Source: Couchioplanes azureus
Lineage (GTDB): Bacteria > Actinomycetota > Actinomycetes > Mycobacteriales > Micromonosporaceae
Reading direction: 5' to 3'
Assembly: GCF_014648355.1 (NCBI RefSeq)
Contig: NZ_BMQY01000002.1
Location: forward strand, 451,328 to 515,327
Length of the DNA stretch: 64,000 bases
Under the pieces are notes generated by a model, which worked only from the letters and a program-made list of their open reading frames with translations, did no database searches and was not told the origin of the DNA. Position 1 is the first letter of the stretch. The number at the start of each line of letters is the position of its first letter. The position numbers and the translations under genes were made by a program. Of the stretch, positions 19,864 through 28,617 are shown piece after piece.

Positions 19864-21072
19864 ATGTTTTCCCAGGCGAGCAGGCTGAAGAACGTCCGGT
19901 ACGACATCCGCGGCCCGGTGCTGCGGCGCGCACAGGAGCTGGAGAACGCGGGTCACCGCATCCTCAAGCTGAACCTCGGCAACCCCGCGCCGTGGGGACT
20001 CAACACGCCCGAGGCGATCGTCGCCGACATGGTGCACAACCTGCCGGACGCCGAGGGCTACAGCGACGCCCGCGGCATCTACTCCGCCCGGGTCGCGGTG
20101 GCGCAGTACTACCAGACCCTCGGCGTCGAGCAGGTCCAGCCCGACGACGTGTTCCTGGGCAACGGCGTCTCCGAGCTCATCGTCATGTCCCTGCAGGCCC
20201 TGCTCAACACCGGCGACGAGGTGCTCGTGCCGAGCCCCGACTACCCGCTCTGGACCGGCGCGGTGACGCTGTGCGGCGGGCAGCCGGTGCACTACCGCTG
20301 CGACCCCGCGGAGGGCTGGCAACCCGACCTGGAGCACGTGGCCGCGTCCATCACCCCCCGGACCCGGGCCCTCGTGATCATCAACCCCAACAACCCGACC
20401 GGCGCGGTGTACTCCCGGGAGACCCTGCTCGGCCTGCTCGACATCGCCCGGCGGCACGGGCTGCTCGTGCTCTCCGACGAGATCTACGACAAGATCGTCT
20501 ACGACGAGGCGCGGCACCTGTGCGCGGCGGCGCTGGCCCCGGACCTGCTCGTGCTCACCATGGGCGGGCTGTCGAAGACGTACCGGGCGGCGGGCTTCCG
20601 GTCCGGGTGGATGGCGGTGAGCGGCCCGACGACCCACGCCACCGAGTACCTCGAAGGCCTGCAGCTGCTGGCGAACATGCGGCTCTGCCCCAACGTCCCG
20701 GCCCAGCACGCGGTGCAGACCGCCCTGGGCGGCTTCCAGAGCATCACCACGCTCATCAAGCCCGGCGGCCGCCTGTACGAGCAGCGCGAGCACGCCTGGC
20801 GCAAGATGACCGCGATCCCGGGCGTCGAGTGCGTCAAGCCGGACGGCGCGCTGTACCTCTTCGCCCGGCTCGATCCCGCGGTGCACAAGATCCGCGACGA
20901 CCAGCGGCTGATCATCGATCTGCTGGAGCAGCAACTGATGCTGCTCTCCCACGGCACGGGCTTCAACCTGCCCACCCCGGACCACCTGCGGATGGTCTTC
21001 CTGGCGCCGGTCGACGTGCTCGACGACGCCACCGACCGGCTGCGGCGTTTCCTCGAGACTTACCAGCAGTAA
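19864..21072 (+). CDS. alaT: PLP-dependent alanine/valine-type aminotransferase (AlaT-like)
   Basis: 402 residues, normal length for class I aminotransferases of the AlaT group. The start MFSQASRLKNVRYDIRGPVL is typical of AlaT. Other residues visible: LNLGNPAPWG, PSPDYPLW, IINPNNPTGAVYS, SDEIYDKIVYD and the PLP lysine in GGLSKTYRAAGFRSGW. AlaT converts pyruvate plus glutamate to alanine and 2-oxoglutarate. The gene is alone on its strand between a divergent receptor and a protease gene with its own ribosome site. Confidence 0.92.
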   Translation: MFSQASRLKNVRYDIRGPVLRRAQELENAGHRILKLNLGNPAPWGLNTPEAIVADMVHNLPDAEGYSDARGIYSARVAVAQYYQTLGVEQVQPDDVFLGNGVSELIVMSLQALLNTGDEVLVPSPDYPLWTGAVTLCGGQPVHYRCDPAEGWQPDLEHVAASITPRTRALVIINPNNPTGAVYSRETLLGLLDIARRHGLLVLSDEIYDKIVYDEARHLCAAALAPDLLVLTMGGLSKTYRAAGFRSGWMAVSGPTTHATEYLEGLQLLANMRLCPNVPAQHAVQTALGGFQSITTLIKPGGRLYEQREHAWRKMTAIPGVECVKPDGALYLFARLDPAVHKIRDDQRLIIDLLEQQLMLLSHGTGFNLPTPDHLRMVFLAPVDVLDDATDRLRRFLETYQQ

Positions 21073-21205
21073 CAGACGGTCGCCCGTCCGTACGCGGGCC
21101 GGCGGATGATCGGCTATTCGCGCTGTCCGCCGCGCGACGCGACCATGGTGCCCGGAGCCTCGCGGGCGTCTGCTGAACGGTAGGACGACACGAGGAGTGG
21201 TTCGC

Positions 21206-22966
21206 ATGGCTGTCCCCTTGCAGGAGTTCCACTACAGCGCCGCCGAAGACGCGGAGACCGGCCCGGATGCCGGCGCCCGCACGCCCGCCTCGTTCGGTGC
21301 CGCGGCCGCCGGCCCGGATGCCGCCACGACGGCGGGCCCGATGTTCACCAGCAACGAGGCGGCCGCCCGGTTCTACCTGGACGAGCTGCTGCGCCGCGAC
21401 GACCGCCCGGAGATCCAGTCCGTGGTGGCGCCCGAGCGGCCCGAGCGCGTGCCCGGTCTGGTCGTCAAGCGCGACGAGGACCTTCCGGCCGTGGGAACGC
21501 GCCAGGTCCGCTTCACCCAGACCCACCACAGCATCCCGGTCTTCGGCGCGGGTGCCGTGGTCGAGCTGACCGGCGACCGTGACCTGGTCAGCGTCACCGC
21601 CCAGCTCGACGAGGTCACCGGCGTCGACCCGGTGGAGACGCTCAGCCGCACGCAGGCGCTGGAGCGGGTGGCCTCCTGGACGGGCACGACCATCCCGCCC
21701 GAGGCGGGCGTCACCGGCAGGCTCATGTACTACAAGGAGGACGAGAGCGGGACCTGGCACCTGGTCTGGTTCTTCAAGGCGCTTCCGGCGTCGCCCCCCG
21801 CGCCGGACGAACCCGACCCGGTCGCCCTGCGCGGGCACGGCCTCGGCCCGAGGCCGGTACGGGAGAGCGTCAACTACCTCGTCGACGCCCACGACGGCCG
21901 CATCCTGTTCTGCTACAGCGCGGTCGCGACCGGCGCCGCGATCCCGCCGCCGACCAAGTGCACCGGCGTGGACGAGGACGACGCCAAGCAGACCTTCTTC
22001 GGCCGGCTGGAGGCCGACGGCGTGAGCTGCCAGCTGGACGACCCGTTGCGCAACGTCCGCACGTACGACATCGAGTTCGCCGACATCTTCGACGACCCTC
22101 CGCTGCCGCAGCGGGCGGTGGTCGCCACGTCCAGCGAGTACGGCACCACCAACCGGGCCGCGGTCTCCGCGCACCTCAACGCCTCCCGGGTACAGGACTT
22201 CTACAAGTCGGTCCTGCAGCGTGAGGGCATCGACGGGCAGGGCATGACGCTCGTCTCGATCGTCAACACCACCGCCTCCGGGTTCGGCACGCCGCCGGAG
22301 CTCAAGAACGCCTTCTGGTCGCAGGGCCGGATGTGGTACGGCCAGACCCGGGACGCGCAGGGCCGGCTGGTCAGCCTCTCCCGCTATCTGGACGTGATCG
22401 GCCACGAGCTGACCCACGGCGTGATCGAGACGACCTCCAACCTGGTGTACGCGACGCAGTCGGGCGCCCTCAACGAGTCCTTCGCGGACTGCGCGGGCGT
22501 CATCATCAACAACTGGTACACCGCGCCGGACCGCGAGGACGTCCGTACCTGGACCTGGGAGATCGGCGCGGGACTGGGCGGGGACGGCCTGCCGCTGCGC
22601 GACTTCGCCGACCCCACCCGGCTGGGCGACCCGGCGCACATGCGCGACTTCAAGCGCCTGCGCCCCGGCGAGATGCCGCACCCGCAGCGCAACGACTCGG
22701 GCTGGGTGCACGTCAACAGCAACATCCACAACAAGGCGGTGCACAACCTGCTGACCATGGAGGACGGCGGCACGCGCGTGTTCACCGTCCAGGACGTGGC
22801 CGTGCTGACCTATCTGGGCATGGCCCGGCTCGTCCCGCTCGCCACCTTCACCCAGGCGCTGCGGTCCATCCTCGACGTCGCGGCGACGTACTTCGGCGGC
22901 AACCCGCAGCGCGACGCGAAGATGGCGGCGATCCGCCGCGCCTACGACCTGGTCGGCATCAGCTGA
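21206..22966 (+). CDS. M4 (thermolysin-type) metalloprotease without signal peptide
   Basis: 586 residues from ATG 21206, chosen because CGAGGAG is 8 bases upstream. An FTP-like propeptide (~100-190) precedes the catalytic domain. Zinc site HELTH (VIGHELTHGVIE), third ligand Glu in GALNESFADCAG, and the proton-donor region DSGWVHVNSNIHNKA correspond to thermolysin His142-Glu143-His146, Glu166 and Asp226/His231. The first 80 residues are acidic and Ala/Gly-rich with no hydrophobic segment or twin arginine. M4 enzymes are normally secreted; signal-less ones of the protealysin type are known. Followed by a strong bidirectional terminator. Confidence 0.93.
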   Translation: MAVPLQEFHYSAAEDAETGPDAGARTPASFGAAAAGPDAATTAGPMFTSNEAAARFYLDELLRRDDRPEIQSVVAPERPERVPGLVVKRDEDLPAVGTRQVRFTQTHHSIPVFGAGAVVELTGDRDLVSVTAQLDEVTGVDPVETLSRTQALERVASWTGTTIPPEAGVTGRLMYYKEDESGTWHLVWFFKALPASPPAPDEPDPVALRGHGLGPRPVRESVNYLVDAHDGRILFCYSAVATGAAIPPPTKCTGVDEDDAKQTFFGRLEADGVSCQLDDPLRNVRTYDIEFADIFDDPPLPQRAVVATSSEYGTTNRAAVSAHLNASRVQDFYKSVLQREGIDGQGMTLVSIVNTTASGFGTPPELKNAFWSQGRMWYGQTRDAQGRLVSLSRYLDVIGHELTHGVIETTSNLVYATQSGALNESFADCAGVIINNWYTAPDREDVRTWTWEIGAGLGGDGLPLRDFADPTRLGDPAHMRDFKRLRPGEMPHPQRNDSGWVHVNSNIHNKAVHNLLTMEDGGTRVFTVQDVAVLTYLGMARLVPLATFTQALRSILDVAATYFGGNPQRDAKMAAIRRAYDLVGIS

Positions 22967-22978
22967 GCCGCCGCGGGC

Positions 22979-23019
22979 GTGGCCGTCCCCGCCGGTCGGG
23001 ATCCGGCGGGGACGGCCAC
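22979..23019. terminator. 17-bp perfect hairpin between convergent genes
   Basis: GTGGCCGTCCCCGCCGG (22979-22995) pairs perfectly with 23003-23019 across a 7-nt loop. It lies between the stop of the M4 protease (22966) and that of the convergent glucosidase (23031), so it can serve both strands. Confidence 0.85.
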
Positions 23020-23030
23020 CTGGCGCGGCG

Positions 23031-24704
23031 TCAGCGGCTCCACCAGACCGTCGTGTCGCCCGGGAGCAGGACGCTGTCCGGGTCGGCATCCACCGGGCCG
23101 CTGGCGATCAGCATCTCCCCCGGCCGGTCGATCCGCACCGGTTCCGGGCCCAGGTTGACCGTGCACCGGAACCGGCCCCGGTCGAAGACCAGCAGGTCGT
23201 CGCCGGCGTCGGCCCAGCGCAGGTTGTCGGCCGCGCCGAGGTCGGGATGCGAGCGGCGGATCGCGAGCGCCGCGCGGTAGAGCGACAGCGTCGAGCCGGG
23301 GACCTGTTCCTGCGCCGCCACGCTGAGCTGCGCCCAGTCGTCCGGCTGGGGCAGCCAGCTGGGACCCCCGGCGGGGCCGAAGCCGTACGGCGCGCGGTCG
23401 CCCTGCCACGGGATCGGCACCCGGCAGCCGTCGCGGTAGCCGTCCTGACCGGTGTCGCGGTGGAAGGCGGGATCCTGGCGTACCTCCGGGGGCAGGTCCA
23501 CCACCTCCGGCAGGCCCAGCTCCTCACCCTGGTAGAGGTAGGCCGACCCGGGCAGCGCCAGGAGCAGCAGCGACGCGGCGCGTGCCCGGCGCAGCCCGGC
23601 GACCTGGTCGACCCGGGCGGGGCGGCGCCCCGCGACGTCGCCCTCGCCGGCCTGCATGAGGCGGTTGGTGTGCCGGACCACGTCGTGGTTGGACAGGGTC
23701 CAGGTCGCCGGTGCGCCGACCGCGCGCATCGCGGCCAGCGACGCGTCGATCGTCTCGCGCTGCGCCGCGGCGTTCCAGGCGGTGCCGAGGTAGGTGAAGT
23801 TGAACGCCTGGTGGAGCTCGTCCGGGCGCACGTACGCGGCGACGCGCTCGAGCGTCGGCGCCCACGCCTCGGCGACCGCGACGCGTTCCCCGGGGTACTC
23901 GTCGAGGATGCGCCGCCAGTCACGGTAGATCTCGTGCACGCCGTCGCGGTCGAAGCACGGGCTGACGCCCACGTCGAGCAGGTGCCACTCGGTCTCGGCG
24001 CCCAGGTCCGGCAGGCCCGGCTCCTTCACGAGGCCGTGGGCGACGTCGATCCGGAAGCCGTCGACGCCGAGATCGAGCCAGAAGCGCAGGATCGTGCGGA
24101 ACTCGTCGGCGACCGCCGGATGGTCCCAGTTGAAGTCGGGTTGTTCGGGGGCGAACAGGTGCAGGTACCACTCGCCGGGAGTGCCGTCCGGGTTCGTGGT
24201 CCGGGTCCAGGCCGGGCCGCCGAAGATCGACGGCCAGTCGTTGGGCGGGAGGCTGCCGTCCTCGCCGCGGCCCGGGCGGAAGTGGAAGCGGTCACGGAAC
24301 GGCGAGCCGGGTCCCTCGGCGACCGCCCGCCGGAACCATTCGTGCTCCTCGGAGCAGTGGTTCGGGACCAGGTCGACGATGACCCGCAGGCCGAGGTCGT
24401 GCGCGTCCGCGATCAGCCCCCGGGCGTCGTCGAGCGTGCCGAAGACCGGGTCGACGGCGCGGTAGTCGGCGACGTCGTAGCCGGCGTCGGCCTGGGGGGA
24501 GGCGTAGAAGGGTGAGAGCCACACGGCGTCGACGCCGAGGTCCCGCAGGTACGGCAGCCGGCTGCGGATGCCCGGCAGGTCGCCGATGCCGTCGCCGTCG
24601 GAGTCGGCGAAGCTGCGCGGATAGATCTGGTAGATGACCGCGTGCCGCCACCAGGAGGCCGTCGGGGCGGCGGGGTCACGCCGTGCGATCAGTCGATCGG
24701 TCAT
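23031..24704 (-). CDS. GH13 α-glucosidase / oligo-1,6-glucosidase type
   Basis: 557 residues from ATG 24704; the frame continues upstream into lacI but homology begins at WWRHAVIYQIYPRSFADSDG. GH13 conserved regions: DLVPNH, DGFRIDVAHG (nucleophile Asp), VAVAEAWAP (acid/base Glu) and TLSNHDVVRH. The FAPEQPDFNWDHP segment is typical of exo-acting α-glucosidases of actinobacteria. No signal peptide, so it acts on imported maltose-like oligosaccharides in the cytoplasm. Directly downstream of a LacI-family gene, with a 12-bp palindrome 24 bases before its start. Confidence 0.93.
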   Translation of the reverse strand: MTDRLIARRDPAAPTASWWRHAVIYQIYPRSFADSDGDGIGDLPGIRSRLPYLRDLGVDAVWLSPFYASPQADAGYDVADYRAVDPVFGTLDDARGLIADAHDLGLRVIVDLVPNHCSEEHEWFRRAVAEGPGSPFRDRFHFRPGRGEDGSLPPNDWPSIFGGPAWTRTTNPDGTPGEWYLHLFAPEQPDFNWDHPAVADEFRTILRFWLDLGVDGFRIDVAHGLVKEPGLPDLGAETEWHLLDVGVSPCFDRDGVHEIYRDWRRILDEYPGERVAVAEAWAPTLERVAAYVRPDELHQAFNFTYLGTAWNAAAQRETIDASLAAMRAVGAPATWTLSNHDVVRHTNRLMQAGEGDVAGRRPARVDQVAGLRRARAASLLLLALPGSAYLYQGEELGLPEVVDLPPEVRQDPAFHRDTGQDGYRDGCRVPIPWQGDRAPYGFGPAGGPSWLPQPDDWAQLSVAAQEQVPGSTLSLYRAALAIRRSHPDLGAADNLRWADAGDDLLVFDRGRFRCTVNLGPEPVRIDRPGEMLIASGPVDADPDSVLLPGDTTVWWSR

Positions 24705-24727
24705 GGCGTGGCACGCTAGCACGTTAC

Positions 24728-24739
24728 TAACACGTGTTA
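24728..24739. promoter_or_regulatory. Candidate LacI-family operator
   Basis: Perfect palindrome TAACACGTGTTA with the central CG typical of LacI-family operators. It sits 24-35 bp upstream of the glucosidase ATG and contains the TAA stop codon of the lacI-type gene (24737-24739). Binding there would block transcription into the glucosidase gene. Confidence 0.6.
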
Positions 24740-25780
24740 CATGGGTGCGGCCGCAGATTCCCGGACGATGAGAGACGTGCCGAGCGATTGATGGGGATGC
24801 TGGTCCTGGCCGCGGATCGCCGAGATGAGGAAGTCGGCGGCGGTCCGGCCCTTGGACACGATCGGCTGGCGTACGGTGGTCAGCCGCGGCCGGAACCACG
24901 CCGACTCGGCCAGGTCGTCGAAGCCCGTCACGGAGACCTGCCCCGGCACGTCGATGCCGAGCTCCCGCAGCGCGTCGACGGCGCCGTAGGCCAGCACGTC
25001 CGACAGGGCCAGCACCGCGGTCGGCGGATCCTCGCCGGCCATCAGCGTCATCGTCGCGCGGTAGCCGTCCGCCCGCGTGACCGGCACCTCGGCCAGCCGC
25101 ACGTCCGCCATGGTGAGCCCGGCTCCCGCCAGCGCCTCCGCGATGCCGTCCAGGCGCCGGGCGACCGGCCCGCGGTAACCGCGCACGGCGGCGTCCGGCG
25201 CCGGGCCGATCGACAGCACCGCGATCCGCCGGTGCCCCAGGCCGAGCAGGTACCGGGCGACGTCCCGGGCGCCGCCGTGGTCGTCGACGTCCACGCTGGG
25301 CGCGTTCTCGTAACGGTCGCTGTCGATGAGCACGAACGGGATGCCGCGCCGCACCAGCTCGGCCACCTCGCCGCGGTCGGTCTCGAGTCCACAGACGATG
25401 AAGCCGTCGACGGCCGCGTACGGGATGGCCTCGAGCACCGAGTCGCGCAGCGGCGGCGACAGCAGCATGGTGTAACCCTCCTGGTCGCACACCTGGCCGA
25501 CGCCCATGAGAAGGCGGGAGTAGTACGGGTTCTCCAGGACCCGCGCCAGCCGCTGAGGCAGCAGCACGCCGAGGGAGTGGGTGGCTCCGGCCTGCAGCAT
25601 CCGGGCGAGCGTGTGCGGGGCGTACCCGATCTCCTCGGCGACGGCGAGGATGCGCTGGCGGGTGGCGGCGGAGATGCGCTGCGGGTTGTTGAAGGCGAAC
25701 GACACGGCGGACCGGGAGACCCCGGCCGCGGCGGCGACATCACTGGACGTCGGCTTGCCACCGGCGCGTCTCGACGGCAT
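24737..25780 (-). CDS. LacI-family transcriptional regulator
   Basis: 347 residues. N-terminal helix-turn-helix SSDVAAAAGVSRSAVSFAFN with hinge region LARMLQAGAT, then a periplasmic-binding-protein-like effector domain (GVLLPQRLARV, DGFIVCGLETD, FVLIDSDRYE, SVTGFDDLAESAWFRPRLTT). The effector is probably a sugar related to the downstream α-glucosidase substrate. It follows the kinase gene by only 30 bp on the same strand, so read-through from the two-component operon is possible. Stop codon lies in the likely operator. Confidence 0.93.
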   Translation of the reverse strand: MPSRRAGGKPTSSDVAAAAGVSRSAVSFAFNNPQRISAATRQRILAVAEEIGYAPHTLARMLQAGATHSLGVLLPQRLARVLENPYYSRLLMGVGQVCDQEGYTMLLSPPLRDSVLEAIPYAAVDGFIVCGLETDRGEVAELVRRGIPFVLIDSDRYENAPSVDVDDHGGARDVARYLLGLGHRRIAVLSIGPAPDAAVRGYRGPVARRLDGIAEALAGAGLTMADVRLAEVPVTRADGYRATMTLMAGEDPPTAVLALSDVLAYGAVDALRELGIDVPGQVSVTGFDDLAESAWFRPRLTTVRQPIVSKGRTAADFLISAIRGQDQHPHQSLGTSLIVRESAAAPM

Positions 25781-25810
25781 GCGCTCGACCTCGCTGTCGT
25801 GGGTGAGCGG

Positions 25811-27817
25811 TCACGATATCCCAGTCGCCCCCGCGGGCAGCCGGACGGTGACGGTGGTGCCGGAACCCTCGACGGACTCCACCGAGATCTGCCCGGCGTG
25901 GTTCTCCACGATCTTGTGGACGATGGCCAGTCCCAGTCCCGTACCGGGGATGGCCCGGTGGACCGCGTTGCTGGCCCGGAAGAACCGGGAGAACAGCCCT
26001 TGCTGCTCGCCGGACGGAATGCCCATGCCGGTGTCCGACACGGACAGGAGCACCTCGTCGCCCGCGCGACGGGCGACCAGGGTGACCGTACCCTTGGCCG
26101 GGGTGAACTTGACCGCGTTGGACAGCAGGTTCGTCAGGACGCGCTCCAGCTGGTCCGGGTCCGCGATCAGCTCGAGCGGCCGGTCCACCTCGGTCCGCAG
26201 CTCGACCCCGCCCTTGGCCGCGGTCGGCGCCATCGCGGCGAGCGCGTTCTCGGCGAGCCCGGTCAGGTCGACCGGGCGGCGGGACGCCCGGAACGACCCA
26301 GACTCGATCTTGGACAGAATGAGGATGTCCTCGATCAGTTCCCGCAGCCGCCGGGTGTTGCGCCCGATGACCTCCAGCATCTTGCGCTGCGGCGGTCCCA
26401 GCTCGCCGGCGTCCGCGTCGAGCAGCAGCTCCAGGTAGCCGGCGATGCTGGTCAGCGGGGTGCGCAGCTCGTGCGAGACGGTCGACATGAAGTCCGTCTT
26501 CGCCGTGTCCAGCTCCTTGAGCCGGGCCACCAGGTGCTGCTCGCGCTCGAACAGGCGGGCATGGTGCACGCCGCGGCCCAGGTCGGCCGCGACCGCCTCG
26601 ACCAGCCGGGCGTCCGCCGGGGTCCAGGCGGGCCCGCCGTCGCGGATGAGGGTGAGCGCGCCCAGGCGCTCGTCGCCCACGCTGACCGCCGCGGTCAGGA
26701 CCGGTCCGTCACCGACCGCGGCCCAGGCCCGCCGCTCCCGCTCGGGGGGCGCCGCCTGGCCGGCCGCGGCCTGGTCGTCGGTGGTCCAGACGTCGTCGCT
26801 GCCGAGCCAGGACGCGTCGCATCCGGCGAGCTCCTCGAGCACCCCGCCGGCGTGCTCGTCGCGCAGGCTCACCAGCGGCGGCACGTCGGTCTGCCCGGGC
26901 GCCATCCGCACCAGGACGTGATCGGCGCGGAAGATCTCGGCGAGGCCGCGTACGGCCTCGTCGATCGCGTCCGCGACCTTGAGGTGGGCGCGGATGCGGT
27001 AGCCGAGCTGCCGGACCTCGGCGCGCAACCGGGCGGATTCCTTCTCGGCGGCGCGGATGCGGTCGCCCACCTCGGCCATCTCGTTGATCGCCTGGGCGAC
27101 CGCCCGGATCTCGACGGGTCCCGCGGTCGCGTCGGCGCGGACGTCCAGCTCCCCGGAGCGCCGGCGGCCGATGACGGAGACCACCCGCGCCAGTGGGTGG
27201 GTGATCCGGCGGGCGGTGAGCGCCGCCGCGAGAACGGCGGTGACCGCCGCCAGCACGGTGACCGCCACCAGGACGACGGTCGTCACGACTCCGAGCGAGG
27301 TGCTGCGTTCGCGCAGGTCGGCGGCGCGGGTGGCGAGGACGGCGTCGAAGGCCCGGTTCTCGGAGTCGAAGGCCTGGTAGAGCGGCGTGCCCCGCTCGAC
27401 GTAGGCGGCCGCCTCGGAGCTGCGCGGGGGCGCCTCGCGCTGTTGCTCGGCGAGCGCCCACCAGTCGCCGGCCCGGGCGAGCTCCCGGTCCACGGCGTCC
27501 TTCTCGGCGCCCCGGGCCAGCGTCCGCAGCTGGCCCGCGACCCGGTCGAAGTCGCTGCGCGCCGCGCGGTACGAGTCGAGCAACCGGGTGTCGCCGGTCA
27601 GCAGATAGCCCCGCATGCCGCGCTGGCCGTCGGCGAGCACGCCGCGCAGGTCGGCGTTGGCGAGCTGGAGCGGCTGGACGCGGGTGGCGAGCTCGTCGAC
27701 CATCCGGTGCTGCATGACCAGCGCGGTCGTCTCGGCCGCACCGGTGCACACGATGAGCACGACGAGCACGCCGAAGGCCCTCGTCAGCAGGCTGCCGACG
27801 GTTCGCTCACGGGGCAT
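25811..27817 (-). CDS. Sensor histidine kinase (CHASE3-HAMP-GAF-HisKA-HATPase)
   Basis: 668 residues. TM1 (FGVLVVLIVCTGAAETTAL), a CHASE3-type helical sensor (LADGQRGMRGYLLTGD, GTPLYQAFDSENRAFD), TM2 (VVTTVVLVAVTVLAAVTAVLA), HAMP (RRITHPLARVVSVI), a GAF-like domain (~330-430) and an intact kinase core: FMSTVSHELRTPLTSIAGYL with phospho-acceptor His, N box NLLSNAVKF, G1 VSDTGMGIP, F FSRFFRA and G2 GTGLGLAI. Sixteen bp separate it from the upstream receiver gene, its likely partner. Contrast the altered H box of the kinase at 15088. Confidence 0.93.
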   Translation of the reverse strand: MPRERTVGSLLTRAFGVLVVLIVCTGAAETTALVMQHRMVDELATRVQPLQLANADLRGVLADGQRGMRGYLLTGDTRLLDSYRAARSDFDRVAGQLRTLARGAEKDAVDRELARAGDWWALAEQQREAPPRSSEAAAYVERGTPLYQAFDSENRAFDAVLATRAADLRERSTSLGVVTTVVLVAVTVLAAVTAVLAAALTARRITHPLARVVSVIGRRRSGELDVRADATAGPVEIRAVAQAINEMAEVGDRIRAAEKESARLRAEVRQLGYRIRAHLKVADAIDEAVRGLAEIFRADHVLVRMAPGQTDVPPLVSLRDEHAGGVLEELAGCDASWLGSDDVWTTDDQAAAGQAAPPERERRAWAAVGDGPVLTAAVSVGDERLGALTLIRDGGPAWTPADARLVEAVAADLGRGVHHARLFEREQHLVARLKELDTAKTDFMSTVSHELRTPLTSIAGYLELLLDADAGELGPPQRKMLEVIGRNTRRLRELIEDILILSKIESGSFRASRRPVDLTGLAENALAAMAPTAAKGGVELRTEVDRPLELIADPDQLERVLTNLLSNAVKFTPAKGTVTLVARRAGDEVLLSVSDTGMGIPSGEQQGLFSRFFRASNAVHRAIPGTGLGLAIVHKIVENHAGQISVESVEGSGTTVTVRLPAGATGIS

Positions 27818-27833
27818 GGGGGTGCCGGTCCCG

Positions 27834-28208
27834 TCAGGCCCGGGTCCGGCTCAGCAATGCCTGGATCCGCGATACGAGCTCGCGGGGACTGAAGGGCTTG
27901 GTGACGTAGTCGTCGGCGCCCGCGCTGAATCCGCCCTCGACGTCCTGCTCCTGCACGCGGGCGGTCAGCATGATGATCAGCATTCCGGCGGTGGCGGGGT
28001 CCGCGCGCAGCATCCGGCAGACGTCGATGCCGGAGAGGCCGGGCATCGACACGTCCAGGACCGCCAGCGTGGGACGCCGGGCCCGGGCCTGCTCCACCGC
28101 GGCCTGGCCGTCCTCGACCGCGATCACCTCGAGGCCGGCCTGCTCGAGCTTGAACGCCACGAGGTCACGGATGTCGGCGTCGTCGTCGGCGACCAGCACC
28201 ACCGTCAC
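27834..28208 (-). CDS. Stand-alone receiver response regulator
   Basis: 124 residues from GTG 28208 (VTVVLVADDDADIR). GGGGGG lies 5 bases upstream and the length equals the paralogue at 14573-14947, which supports this start over ATG 28220. Phospho-acceptor Asp is in LAVLDVSMP, Thr in IIMLTARV, Lys in VTKPFSPREL. No output domain. First gene of an operon with the CHASE3 kinase. Upstream AACGGATAT (28244-28252, minus strand) is shared with the paralogue. Confidence 0.92.
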   Translation of the reverse strand: MTVVLVADDDADIRDLVAFKLEQAGLEVIAVEDGQAAVEQARARRPTLAVLDVSMPGLSGIDVCRMLRADPATAGMLIIMLTARVQEQDVEGGFSAGADDYVTKPFSPRELVSRIQALLSRTRA

Positions 28209-28375
28209 GGTTCCCCCCATGGGTTTCGCTCGTTATCAGCACGATATCCGTTTAGTCCGCTCTGCGGCTGCTGCTCGCCGCAACCGCATGGCAACTCTCA
28301 TGCAGCGCATATGCAGCCCCATCCGGGTGTCCTGGACTCAGACGCCCGTCCACGAGCGCACGGTAGGAGGATCTG

Positions 28376-28615
28376 ATGACCGCAGTGGAAAGCGACGACA
28401 TCCGCTACGAGGCGCTGTTCGTCTCCGACCTGCAGAGCTCTCAGGACCCTTCGCCCGAGCTCATCCGGGCCGCCGTCAGCGAGACCGTCGGCCGCCTCGG
28501 CGAGCAGCGCTGCGCCGAGCTGGTGGCGCAGGAGTTCGGCGAGCACCCCGACTGCGCGCTGGGCCGGATGCGCTGGGCCCGCCACGCGGTGCGCAGCGCG
28601 TACGAGGCCGCCTGA
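28376..28615 (+). CDS. Small conserved-looking protein of unknown function
   Basis: 79 residues with a strong GGAGGA site before ATG 28376. Acidic start (MTAVESDDIRYEALFVSDLQ) with FVSDLQ..QDPSPELIRAAV, then a helix with a Cys-containing segment (EQRCAELVAQEFGEHPDCALGRMRWAR). The helical pattern suggests a small soluble domain. I do not recognise a named family. The stop codon is 2 bp from that of the convergent YiaA-like gene. Confidence 0.75.
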   Translation: MTAVESDDIRYEALFVSDLQSSQDPSPELIRAAVSETVGRLGEQRCAELVAQEFGEHPDCALGRMRWARHAVRSAYEAA

Positions 28616-28617
28616 GC

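Noticed and set aside
24705..25490. N-terminal extension of the glucosidase frame into the lacI gene
   Set aside because: Similarity to GH13 starts at the ATG at 24704; the upstream part is Arg/Gly-rich shadow of lacI.
28286..28319. Direct repeat ATGCAGC upstream of the small gene at 28376
   Set aside because: Two short copies with no symmetry or counterpart elsewhere.
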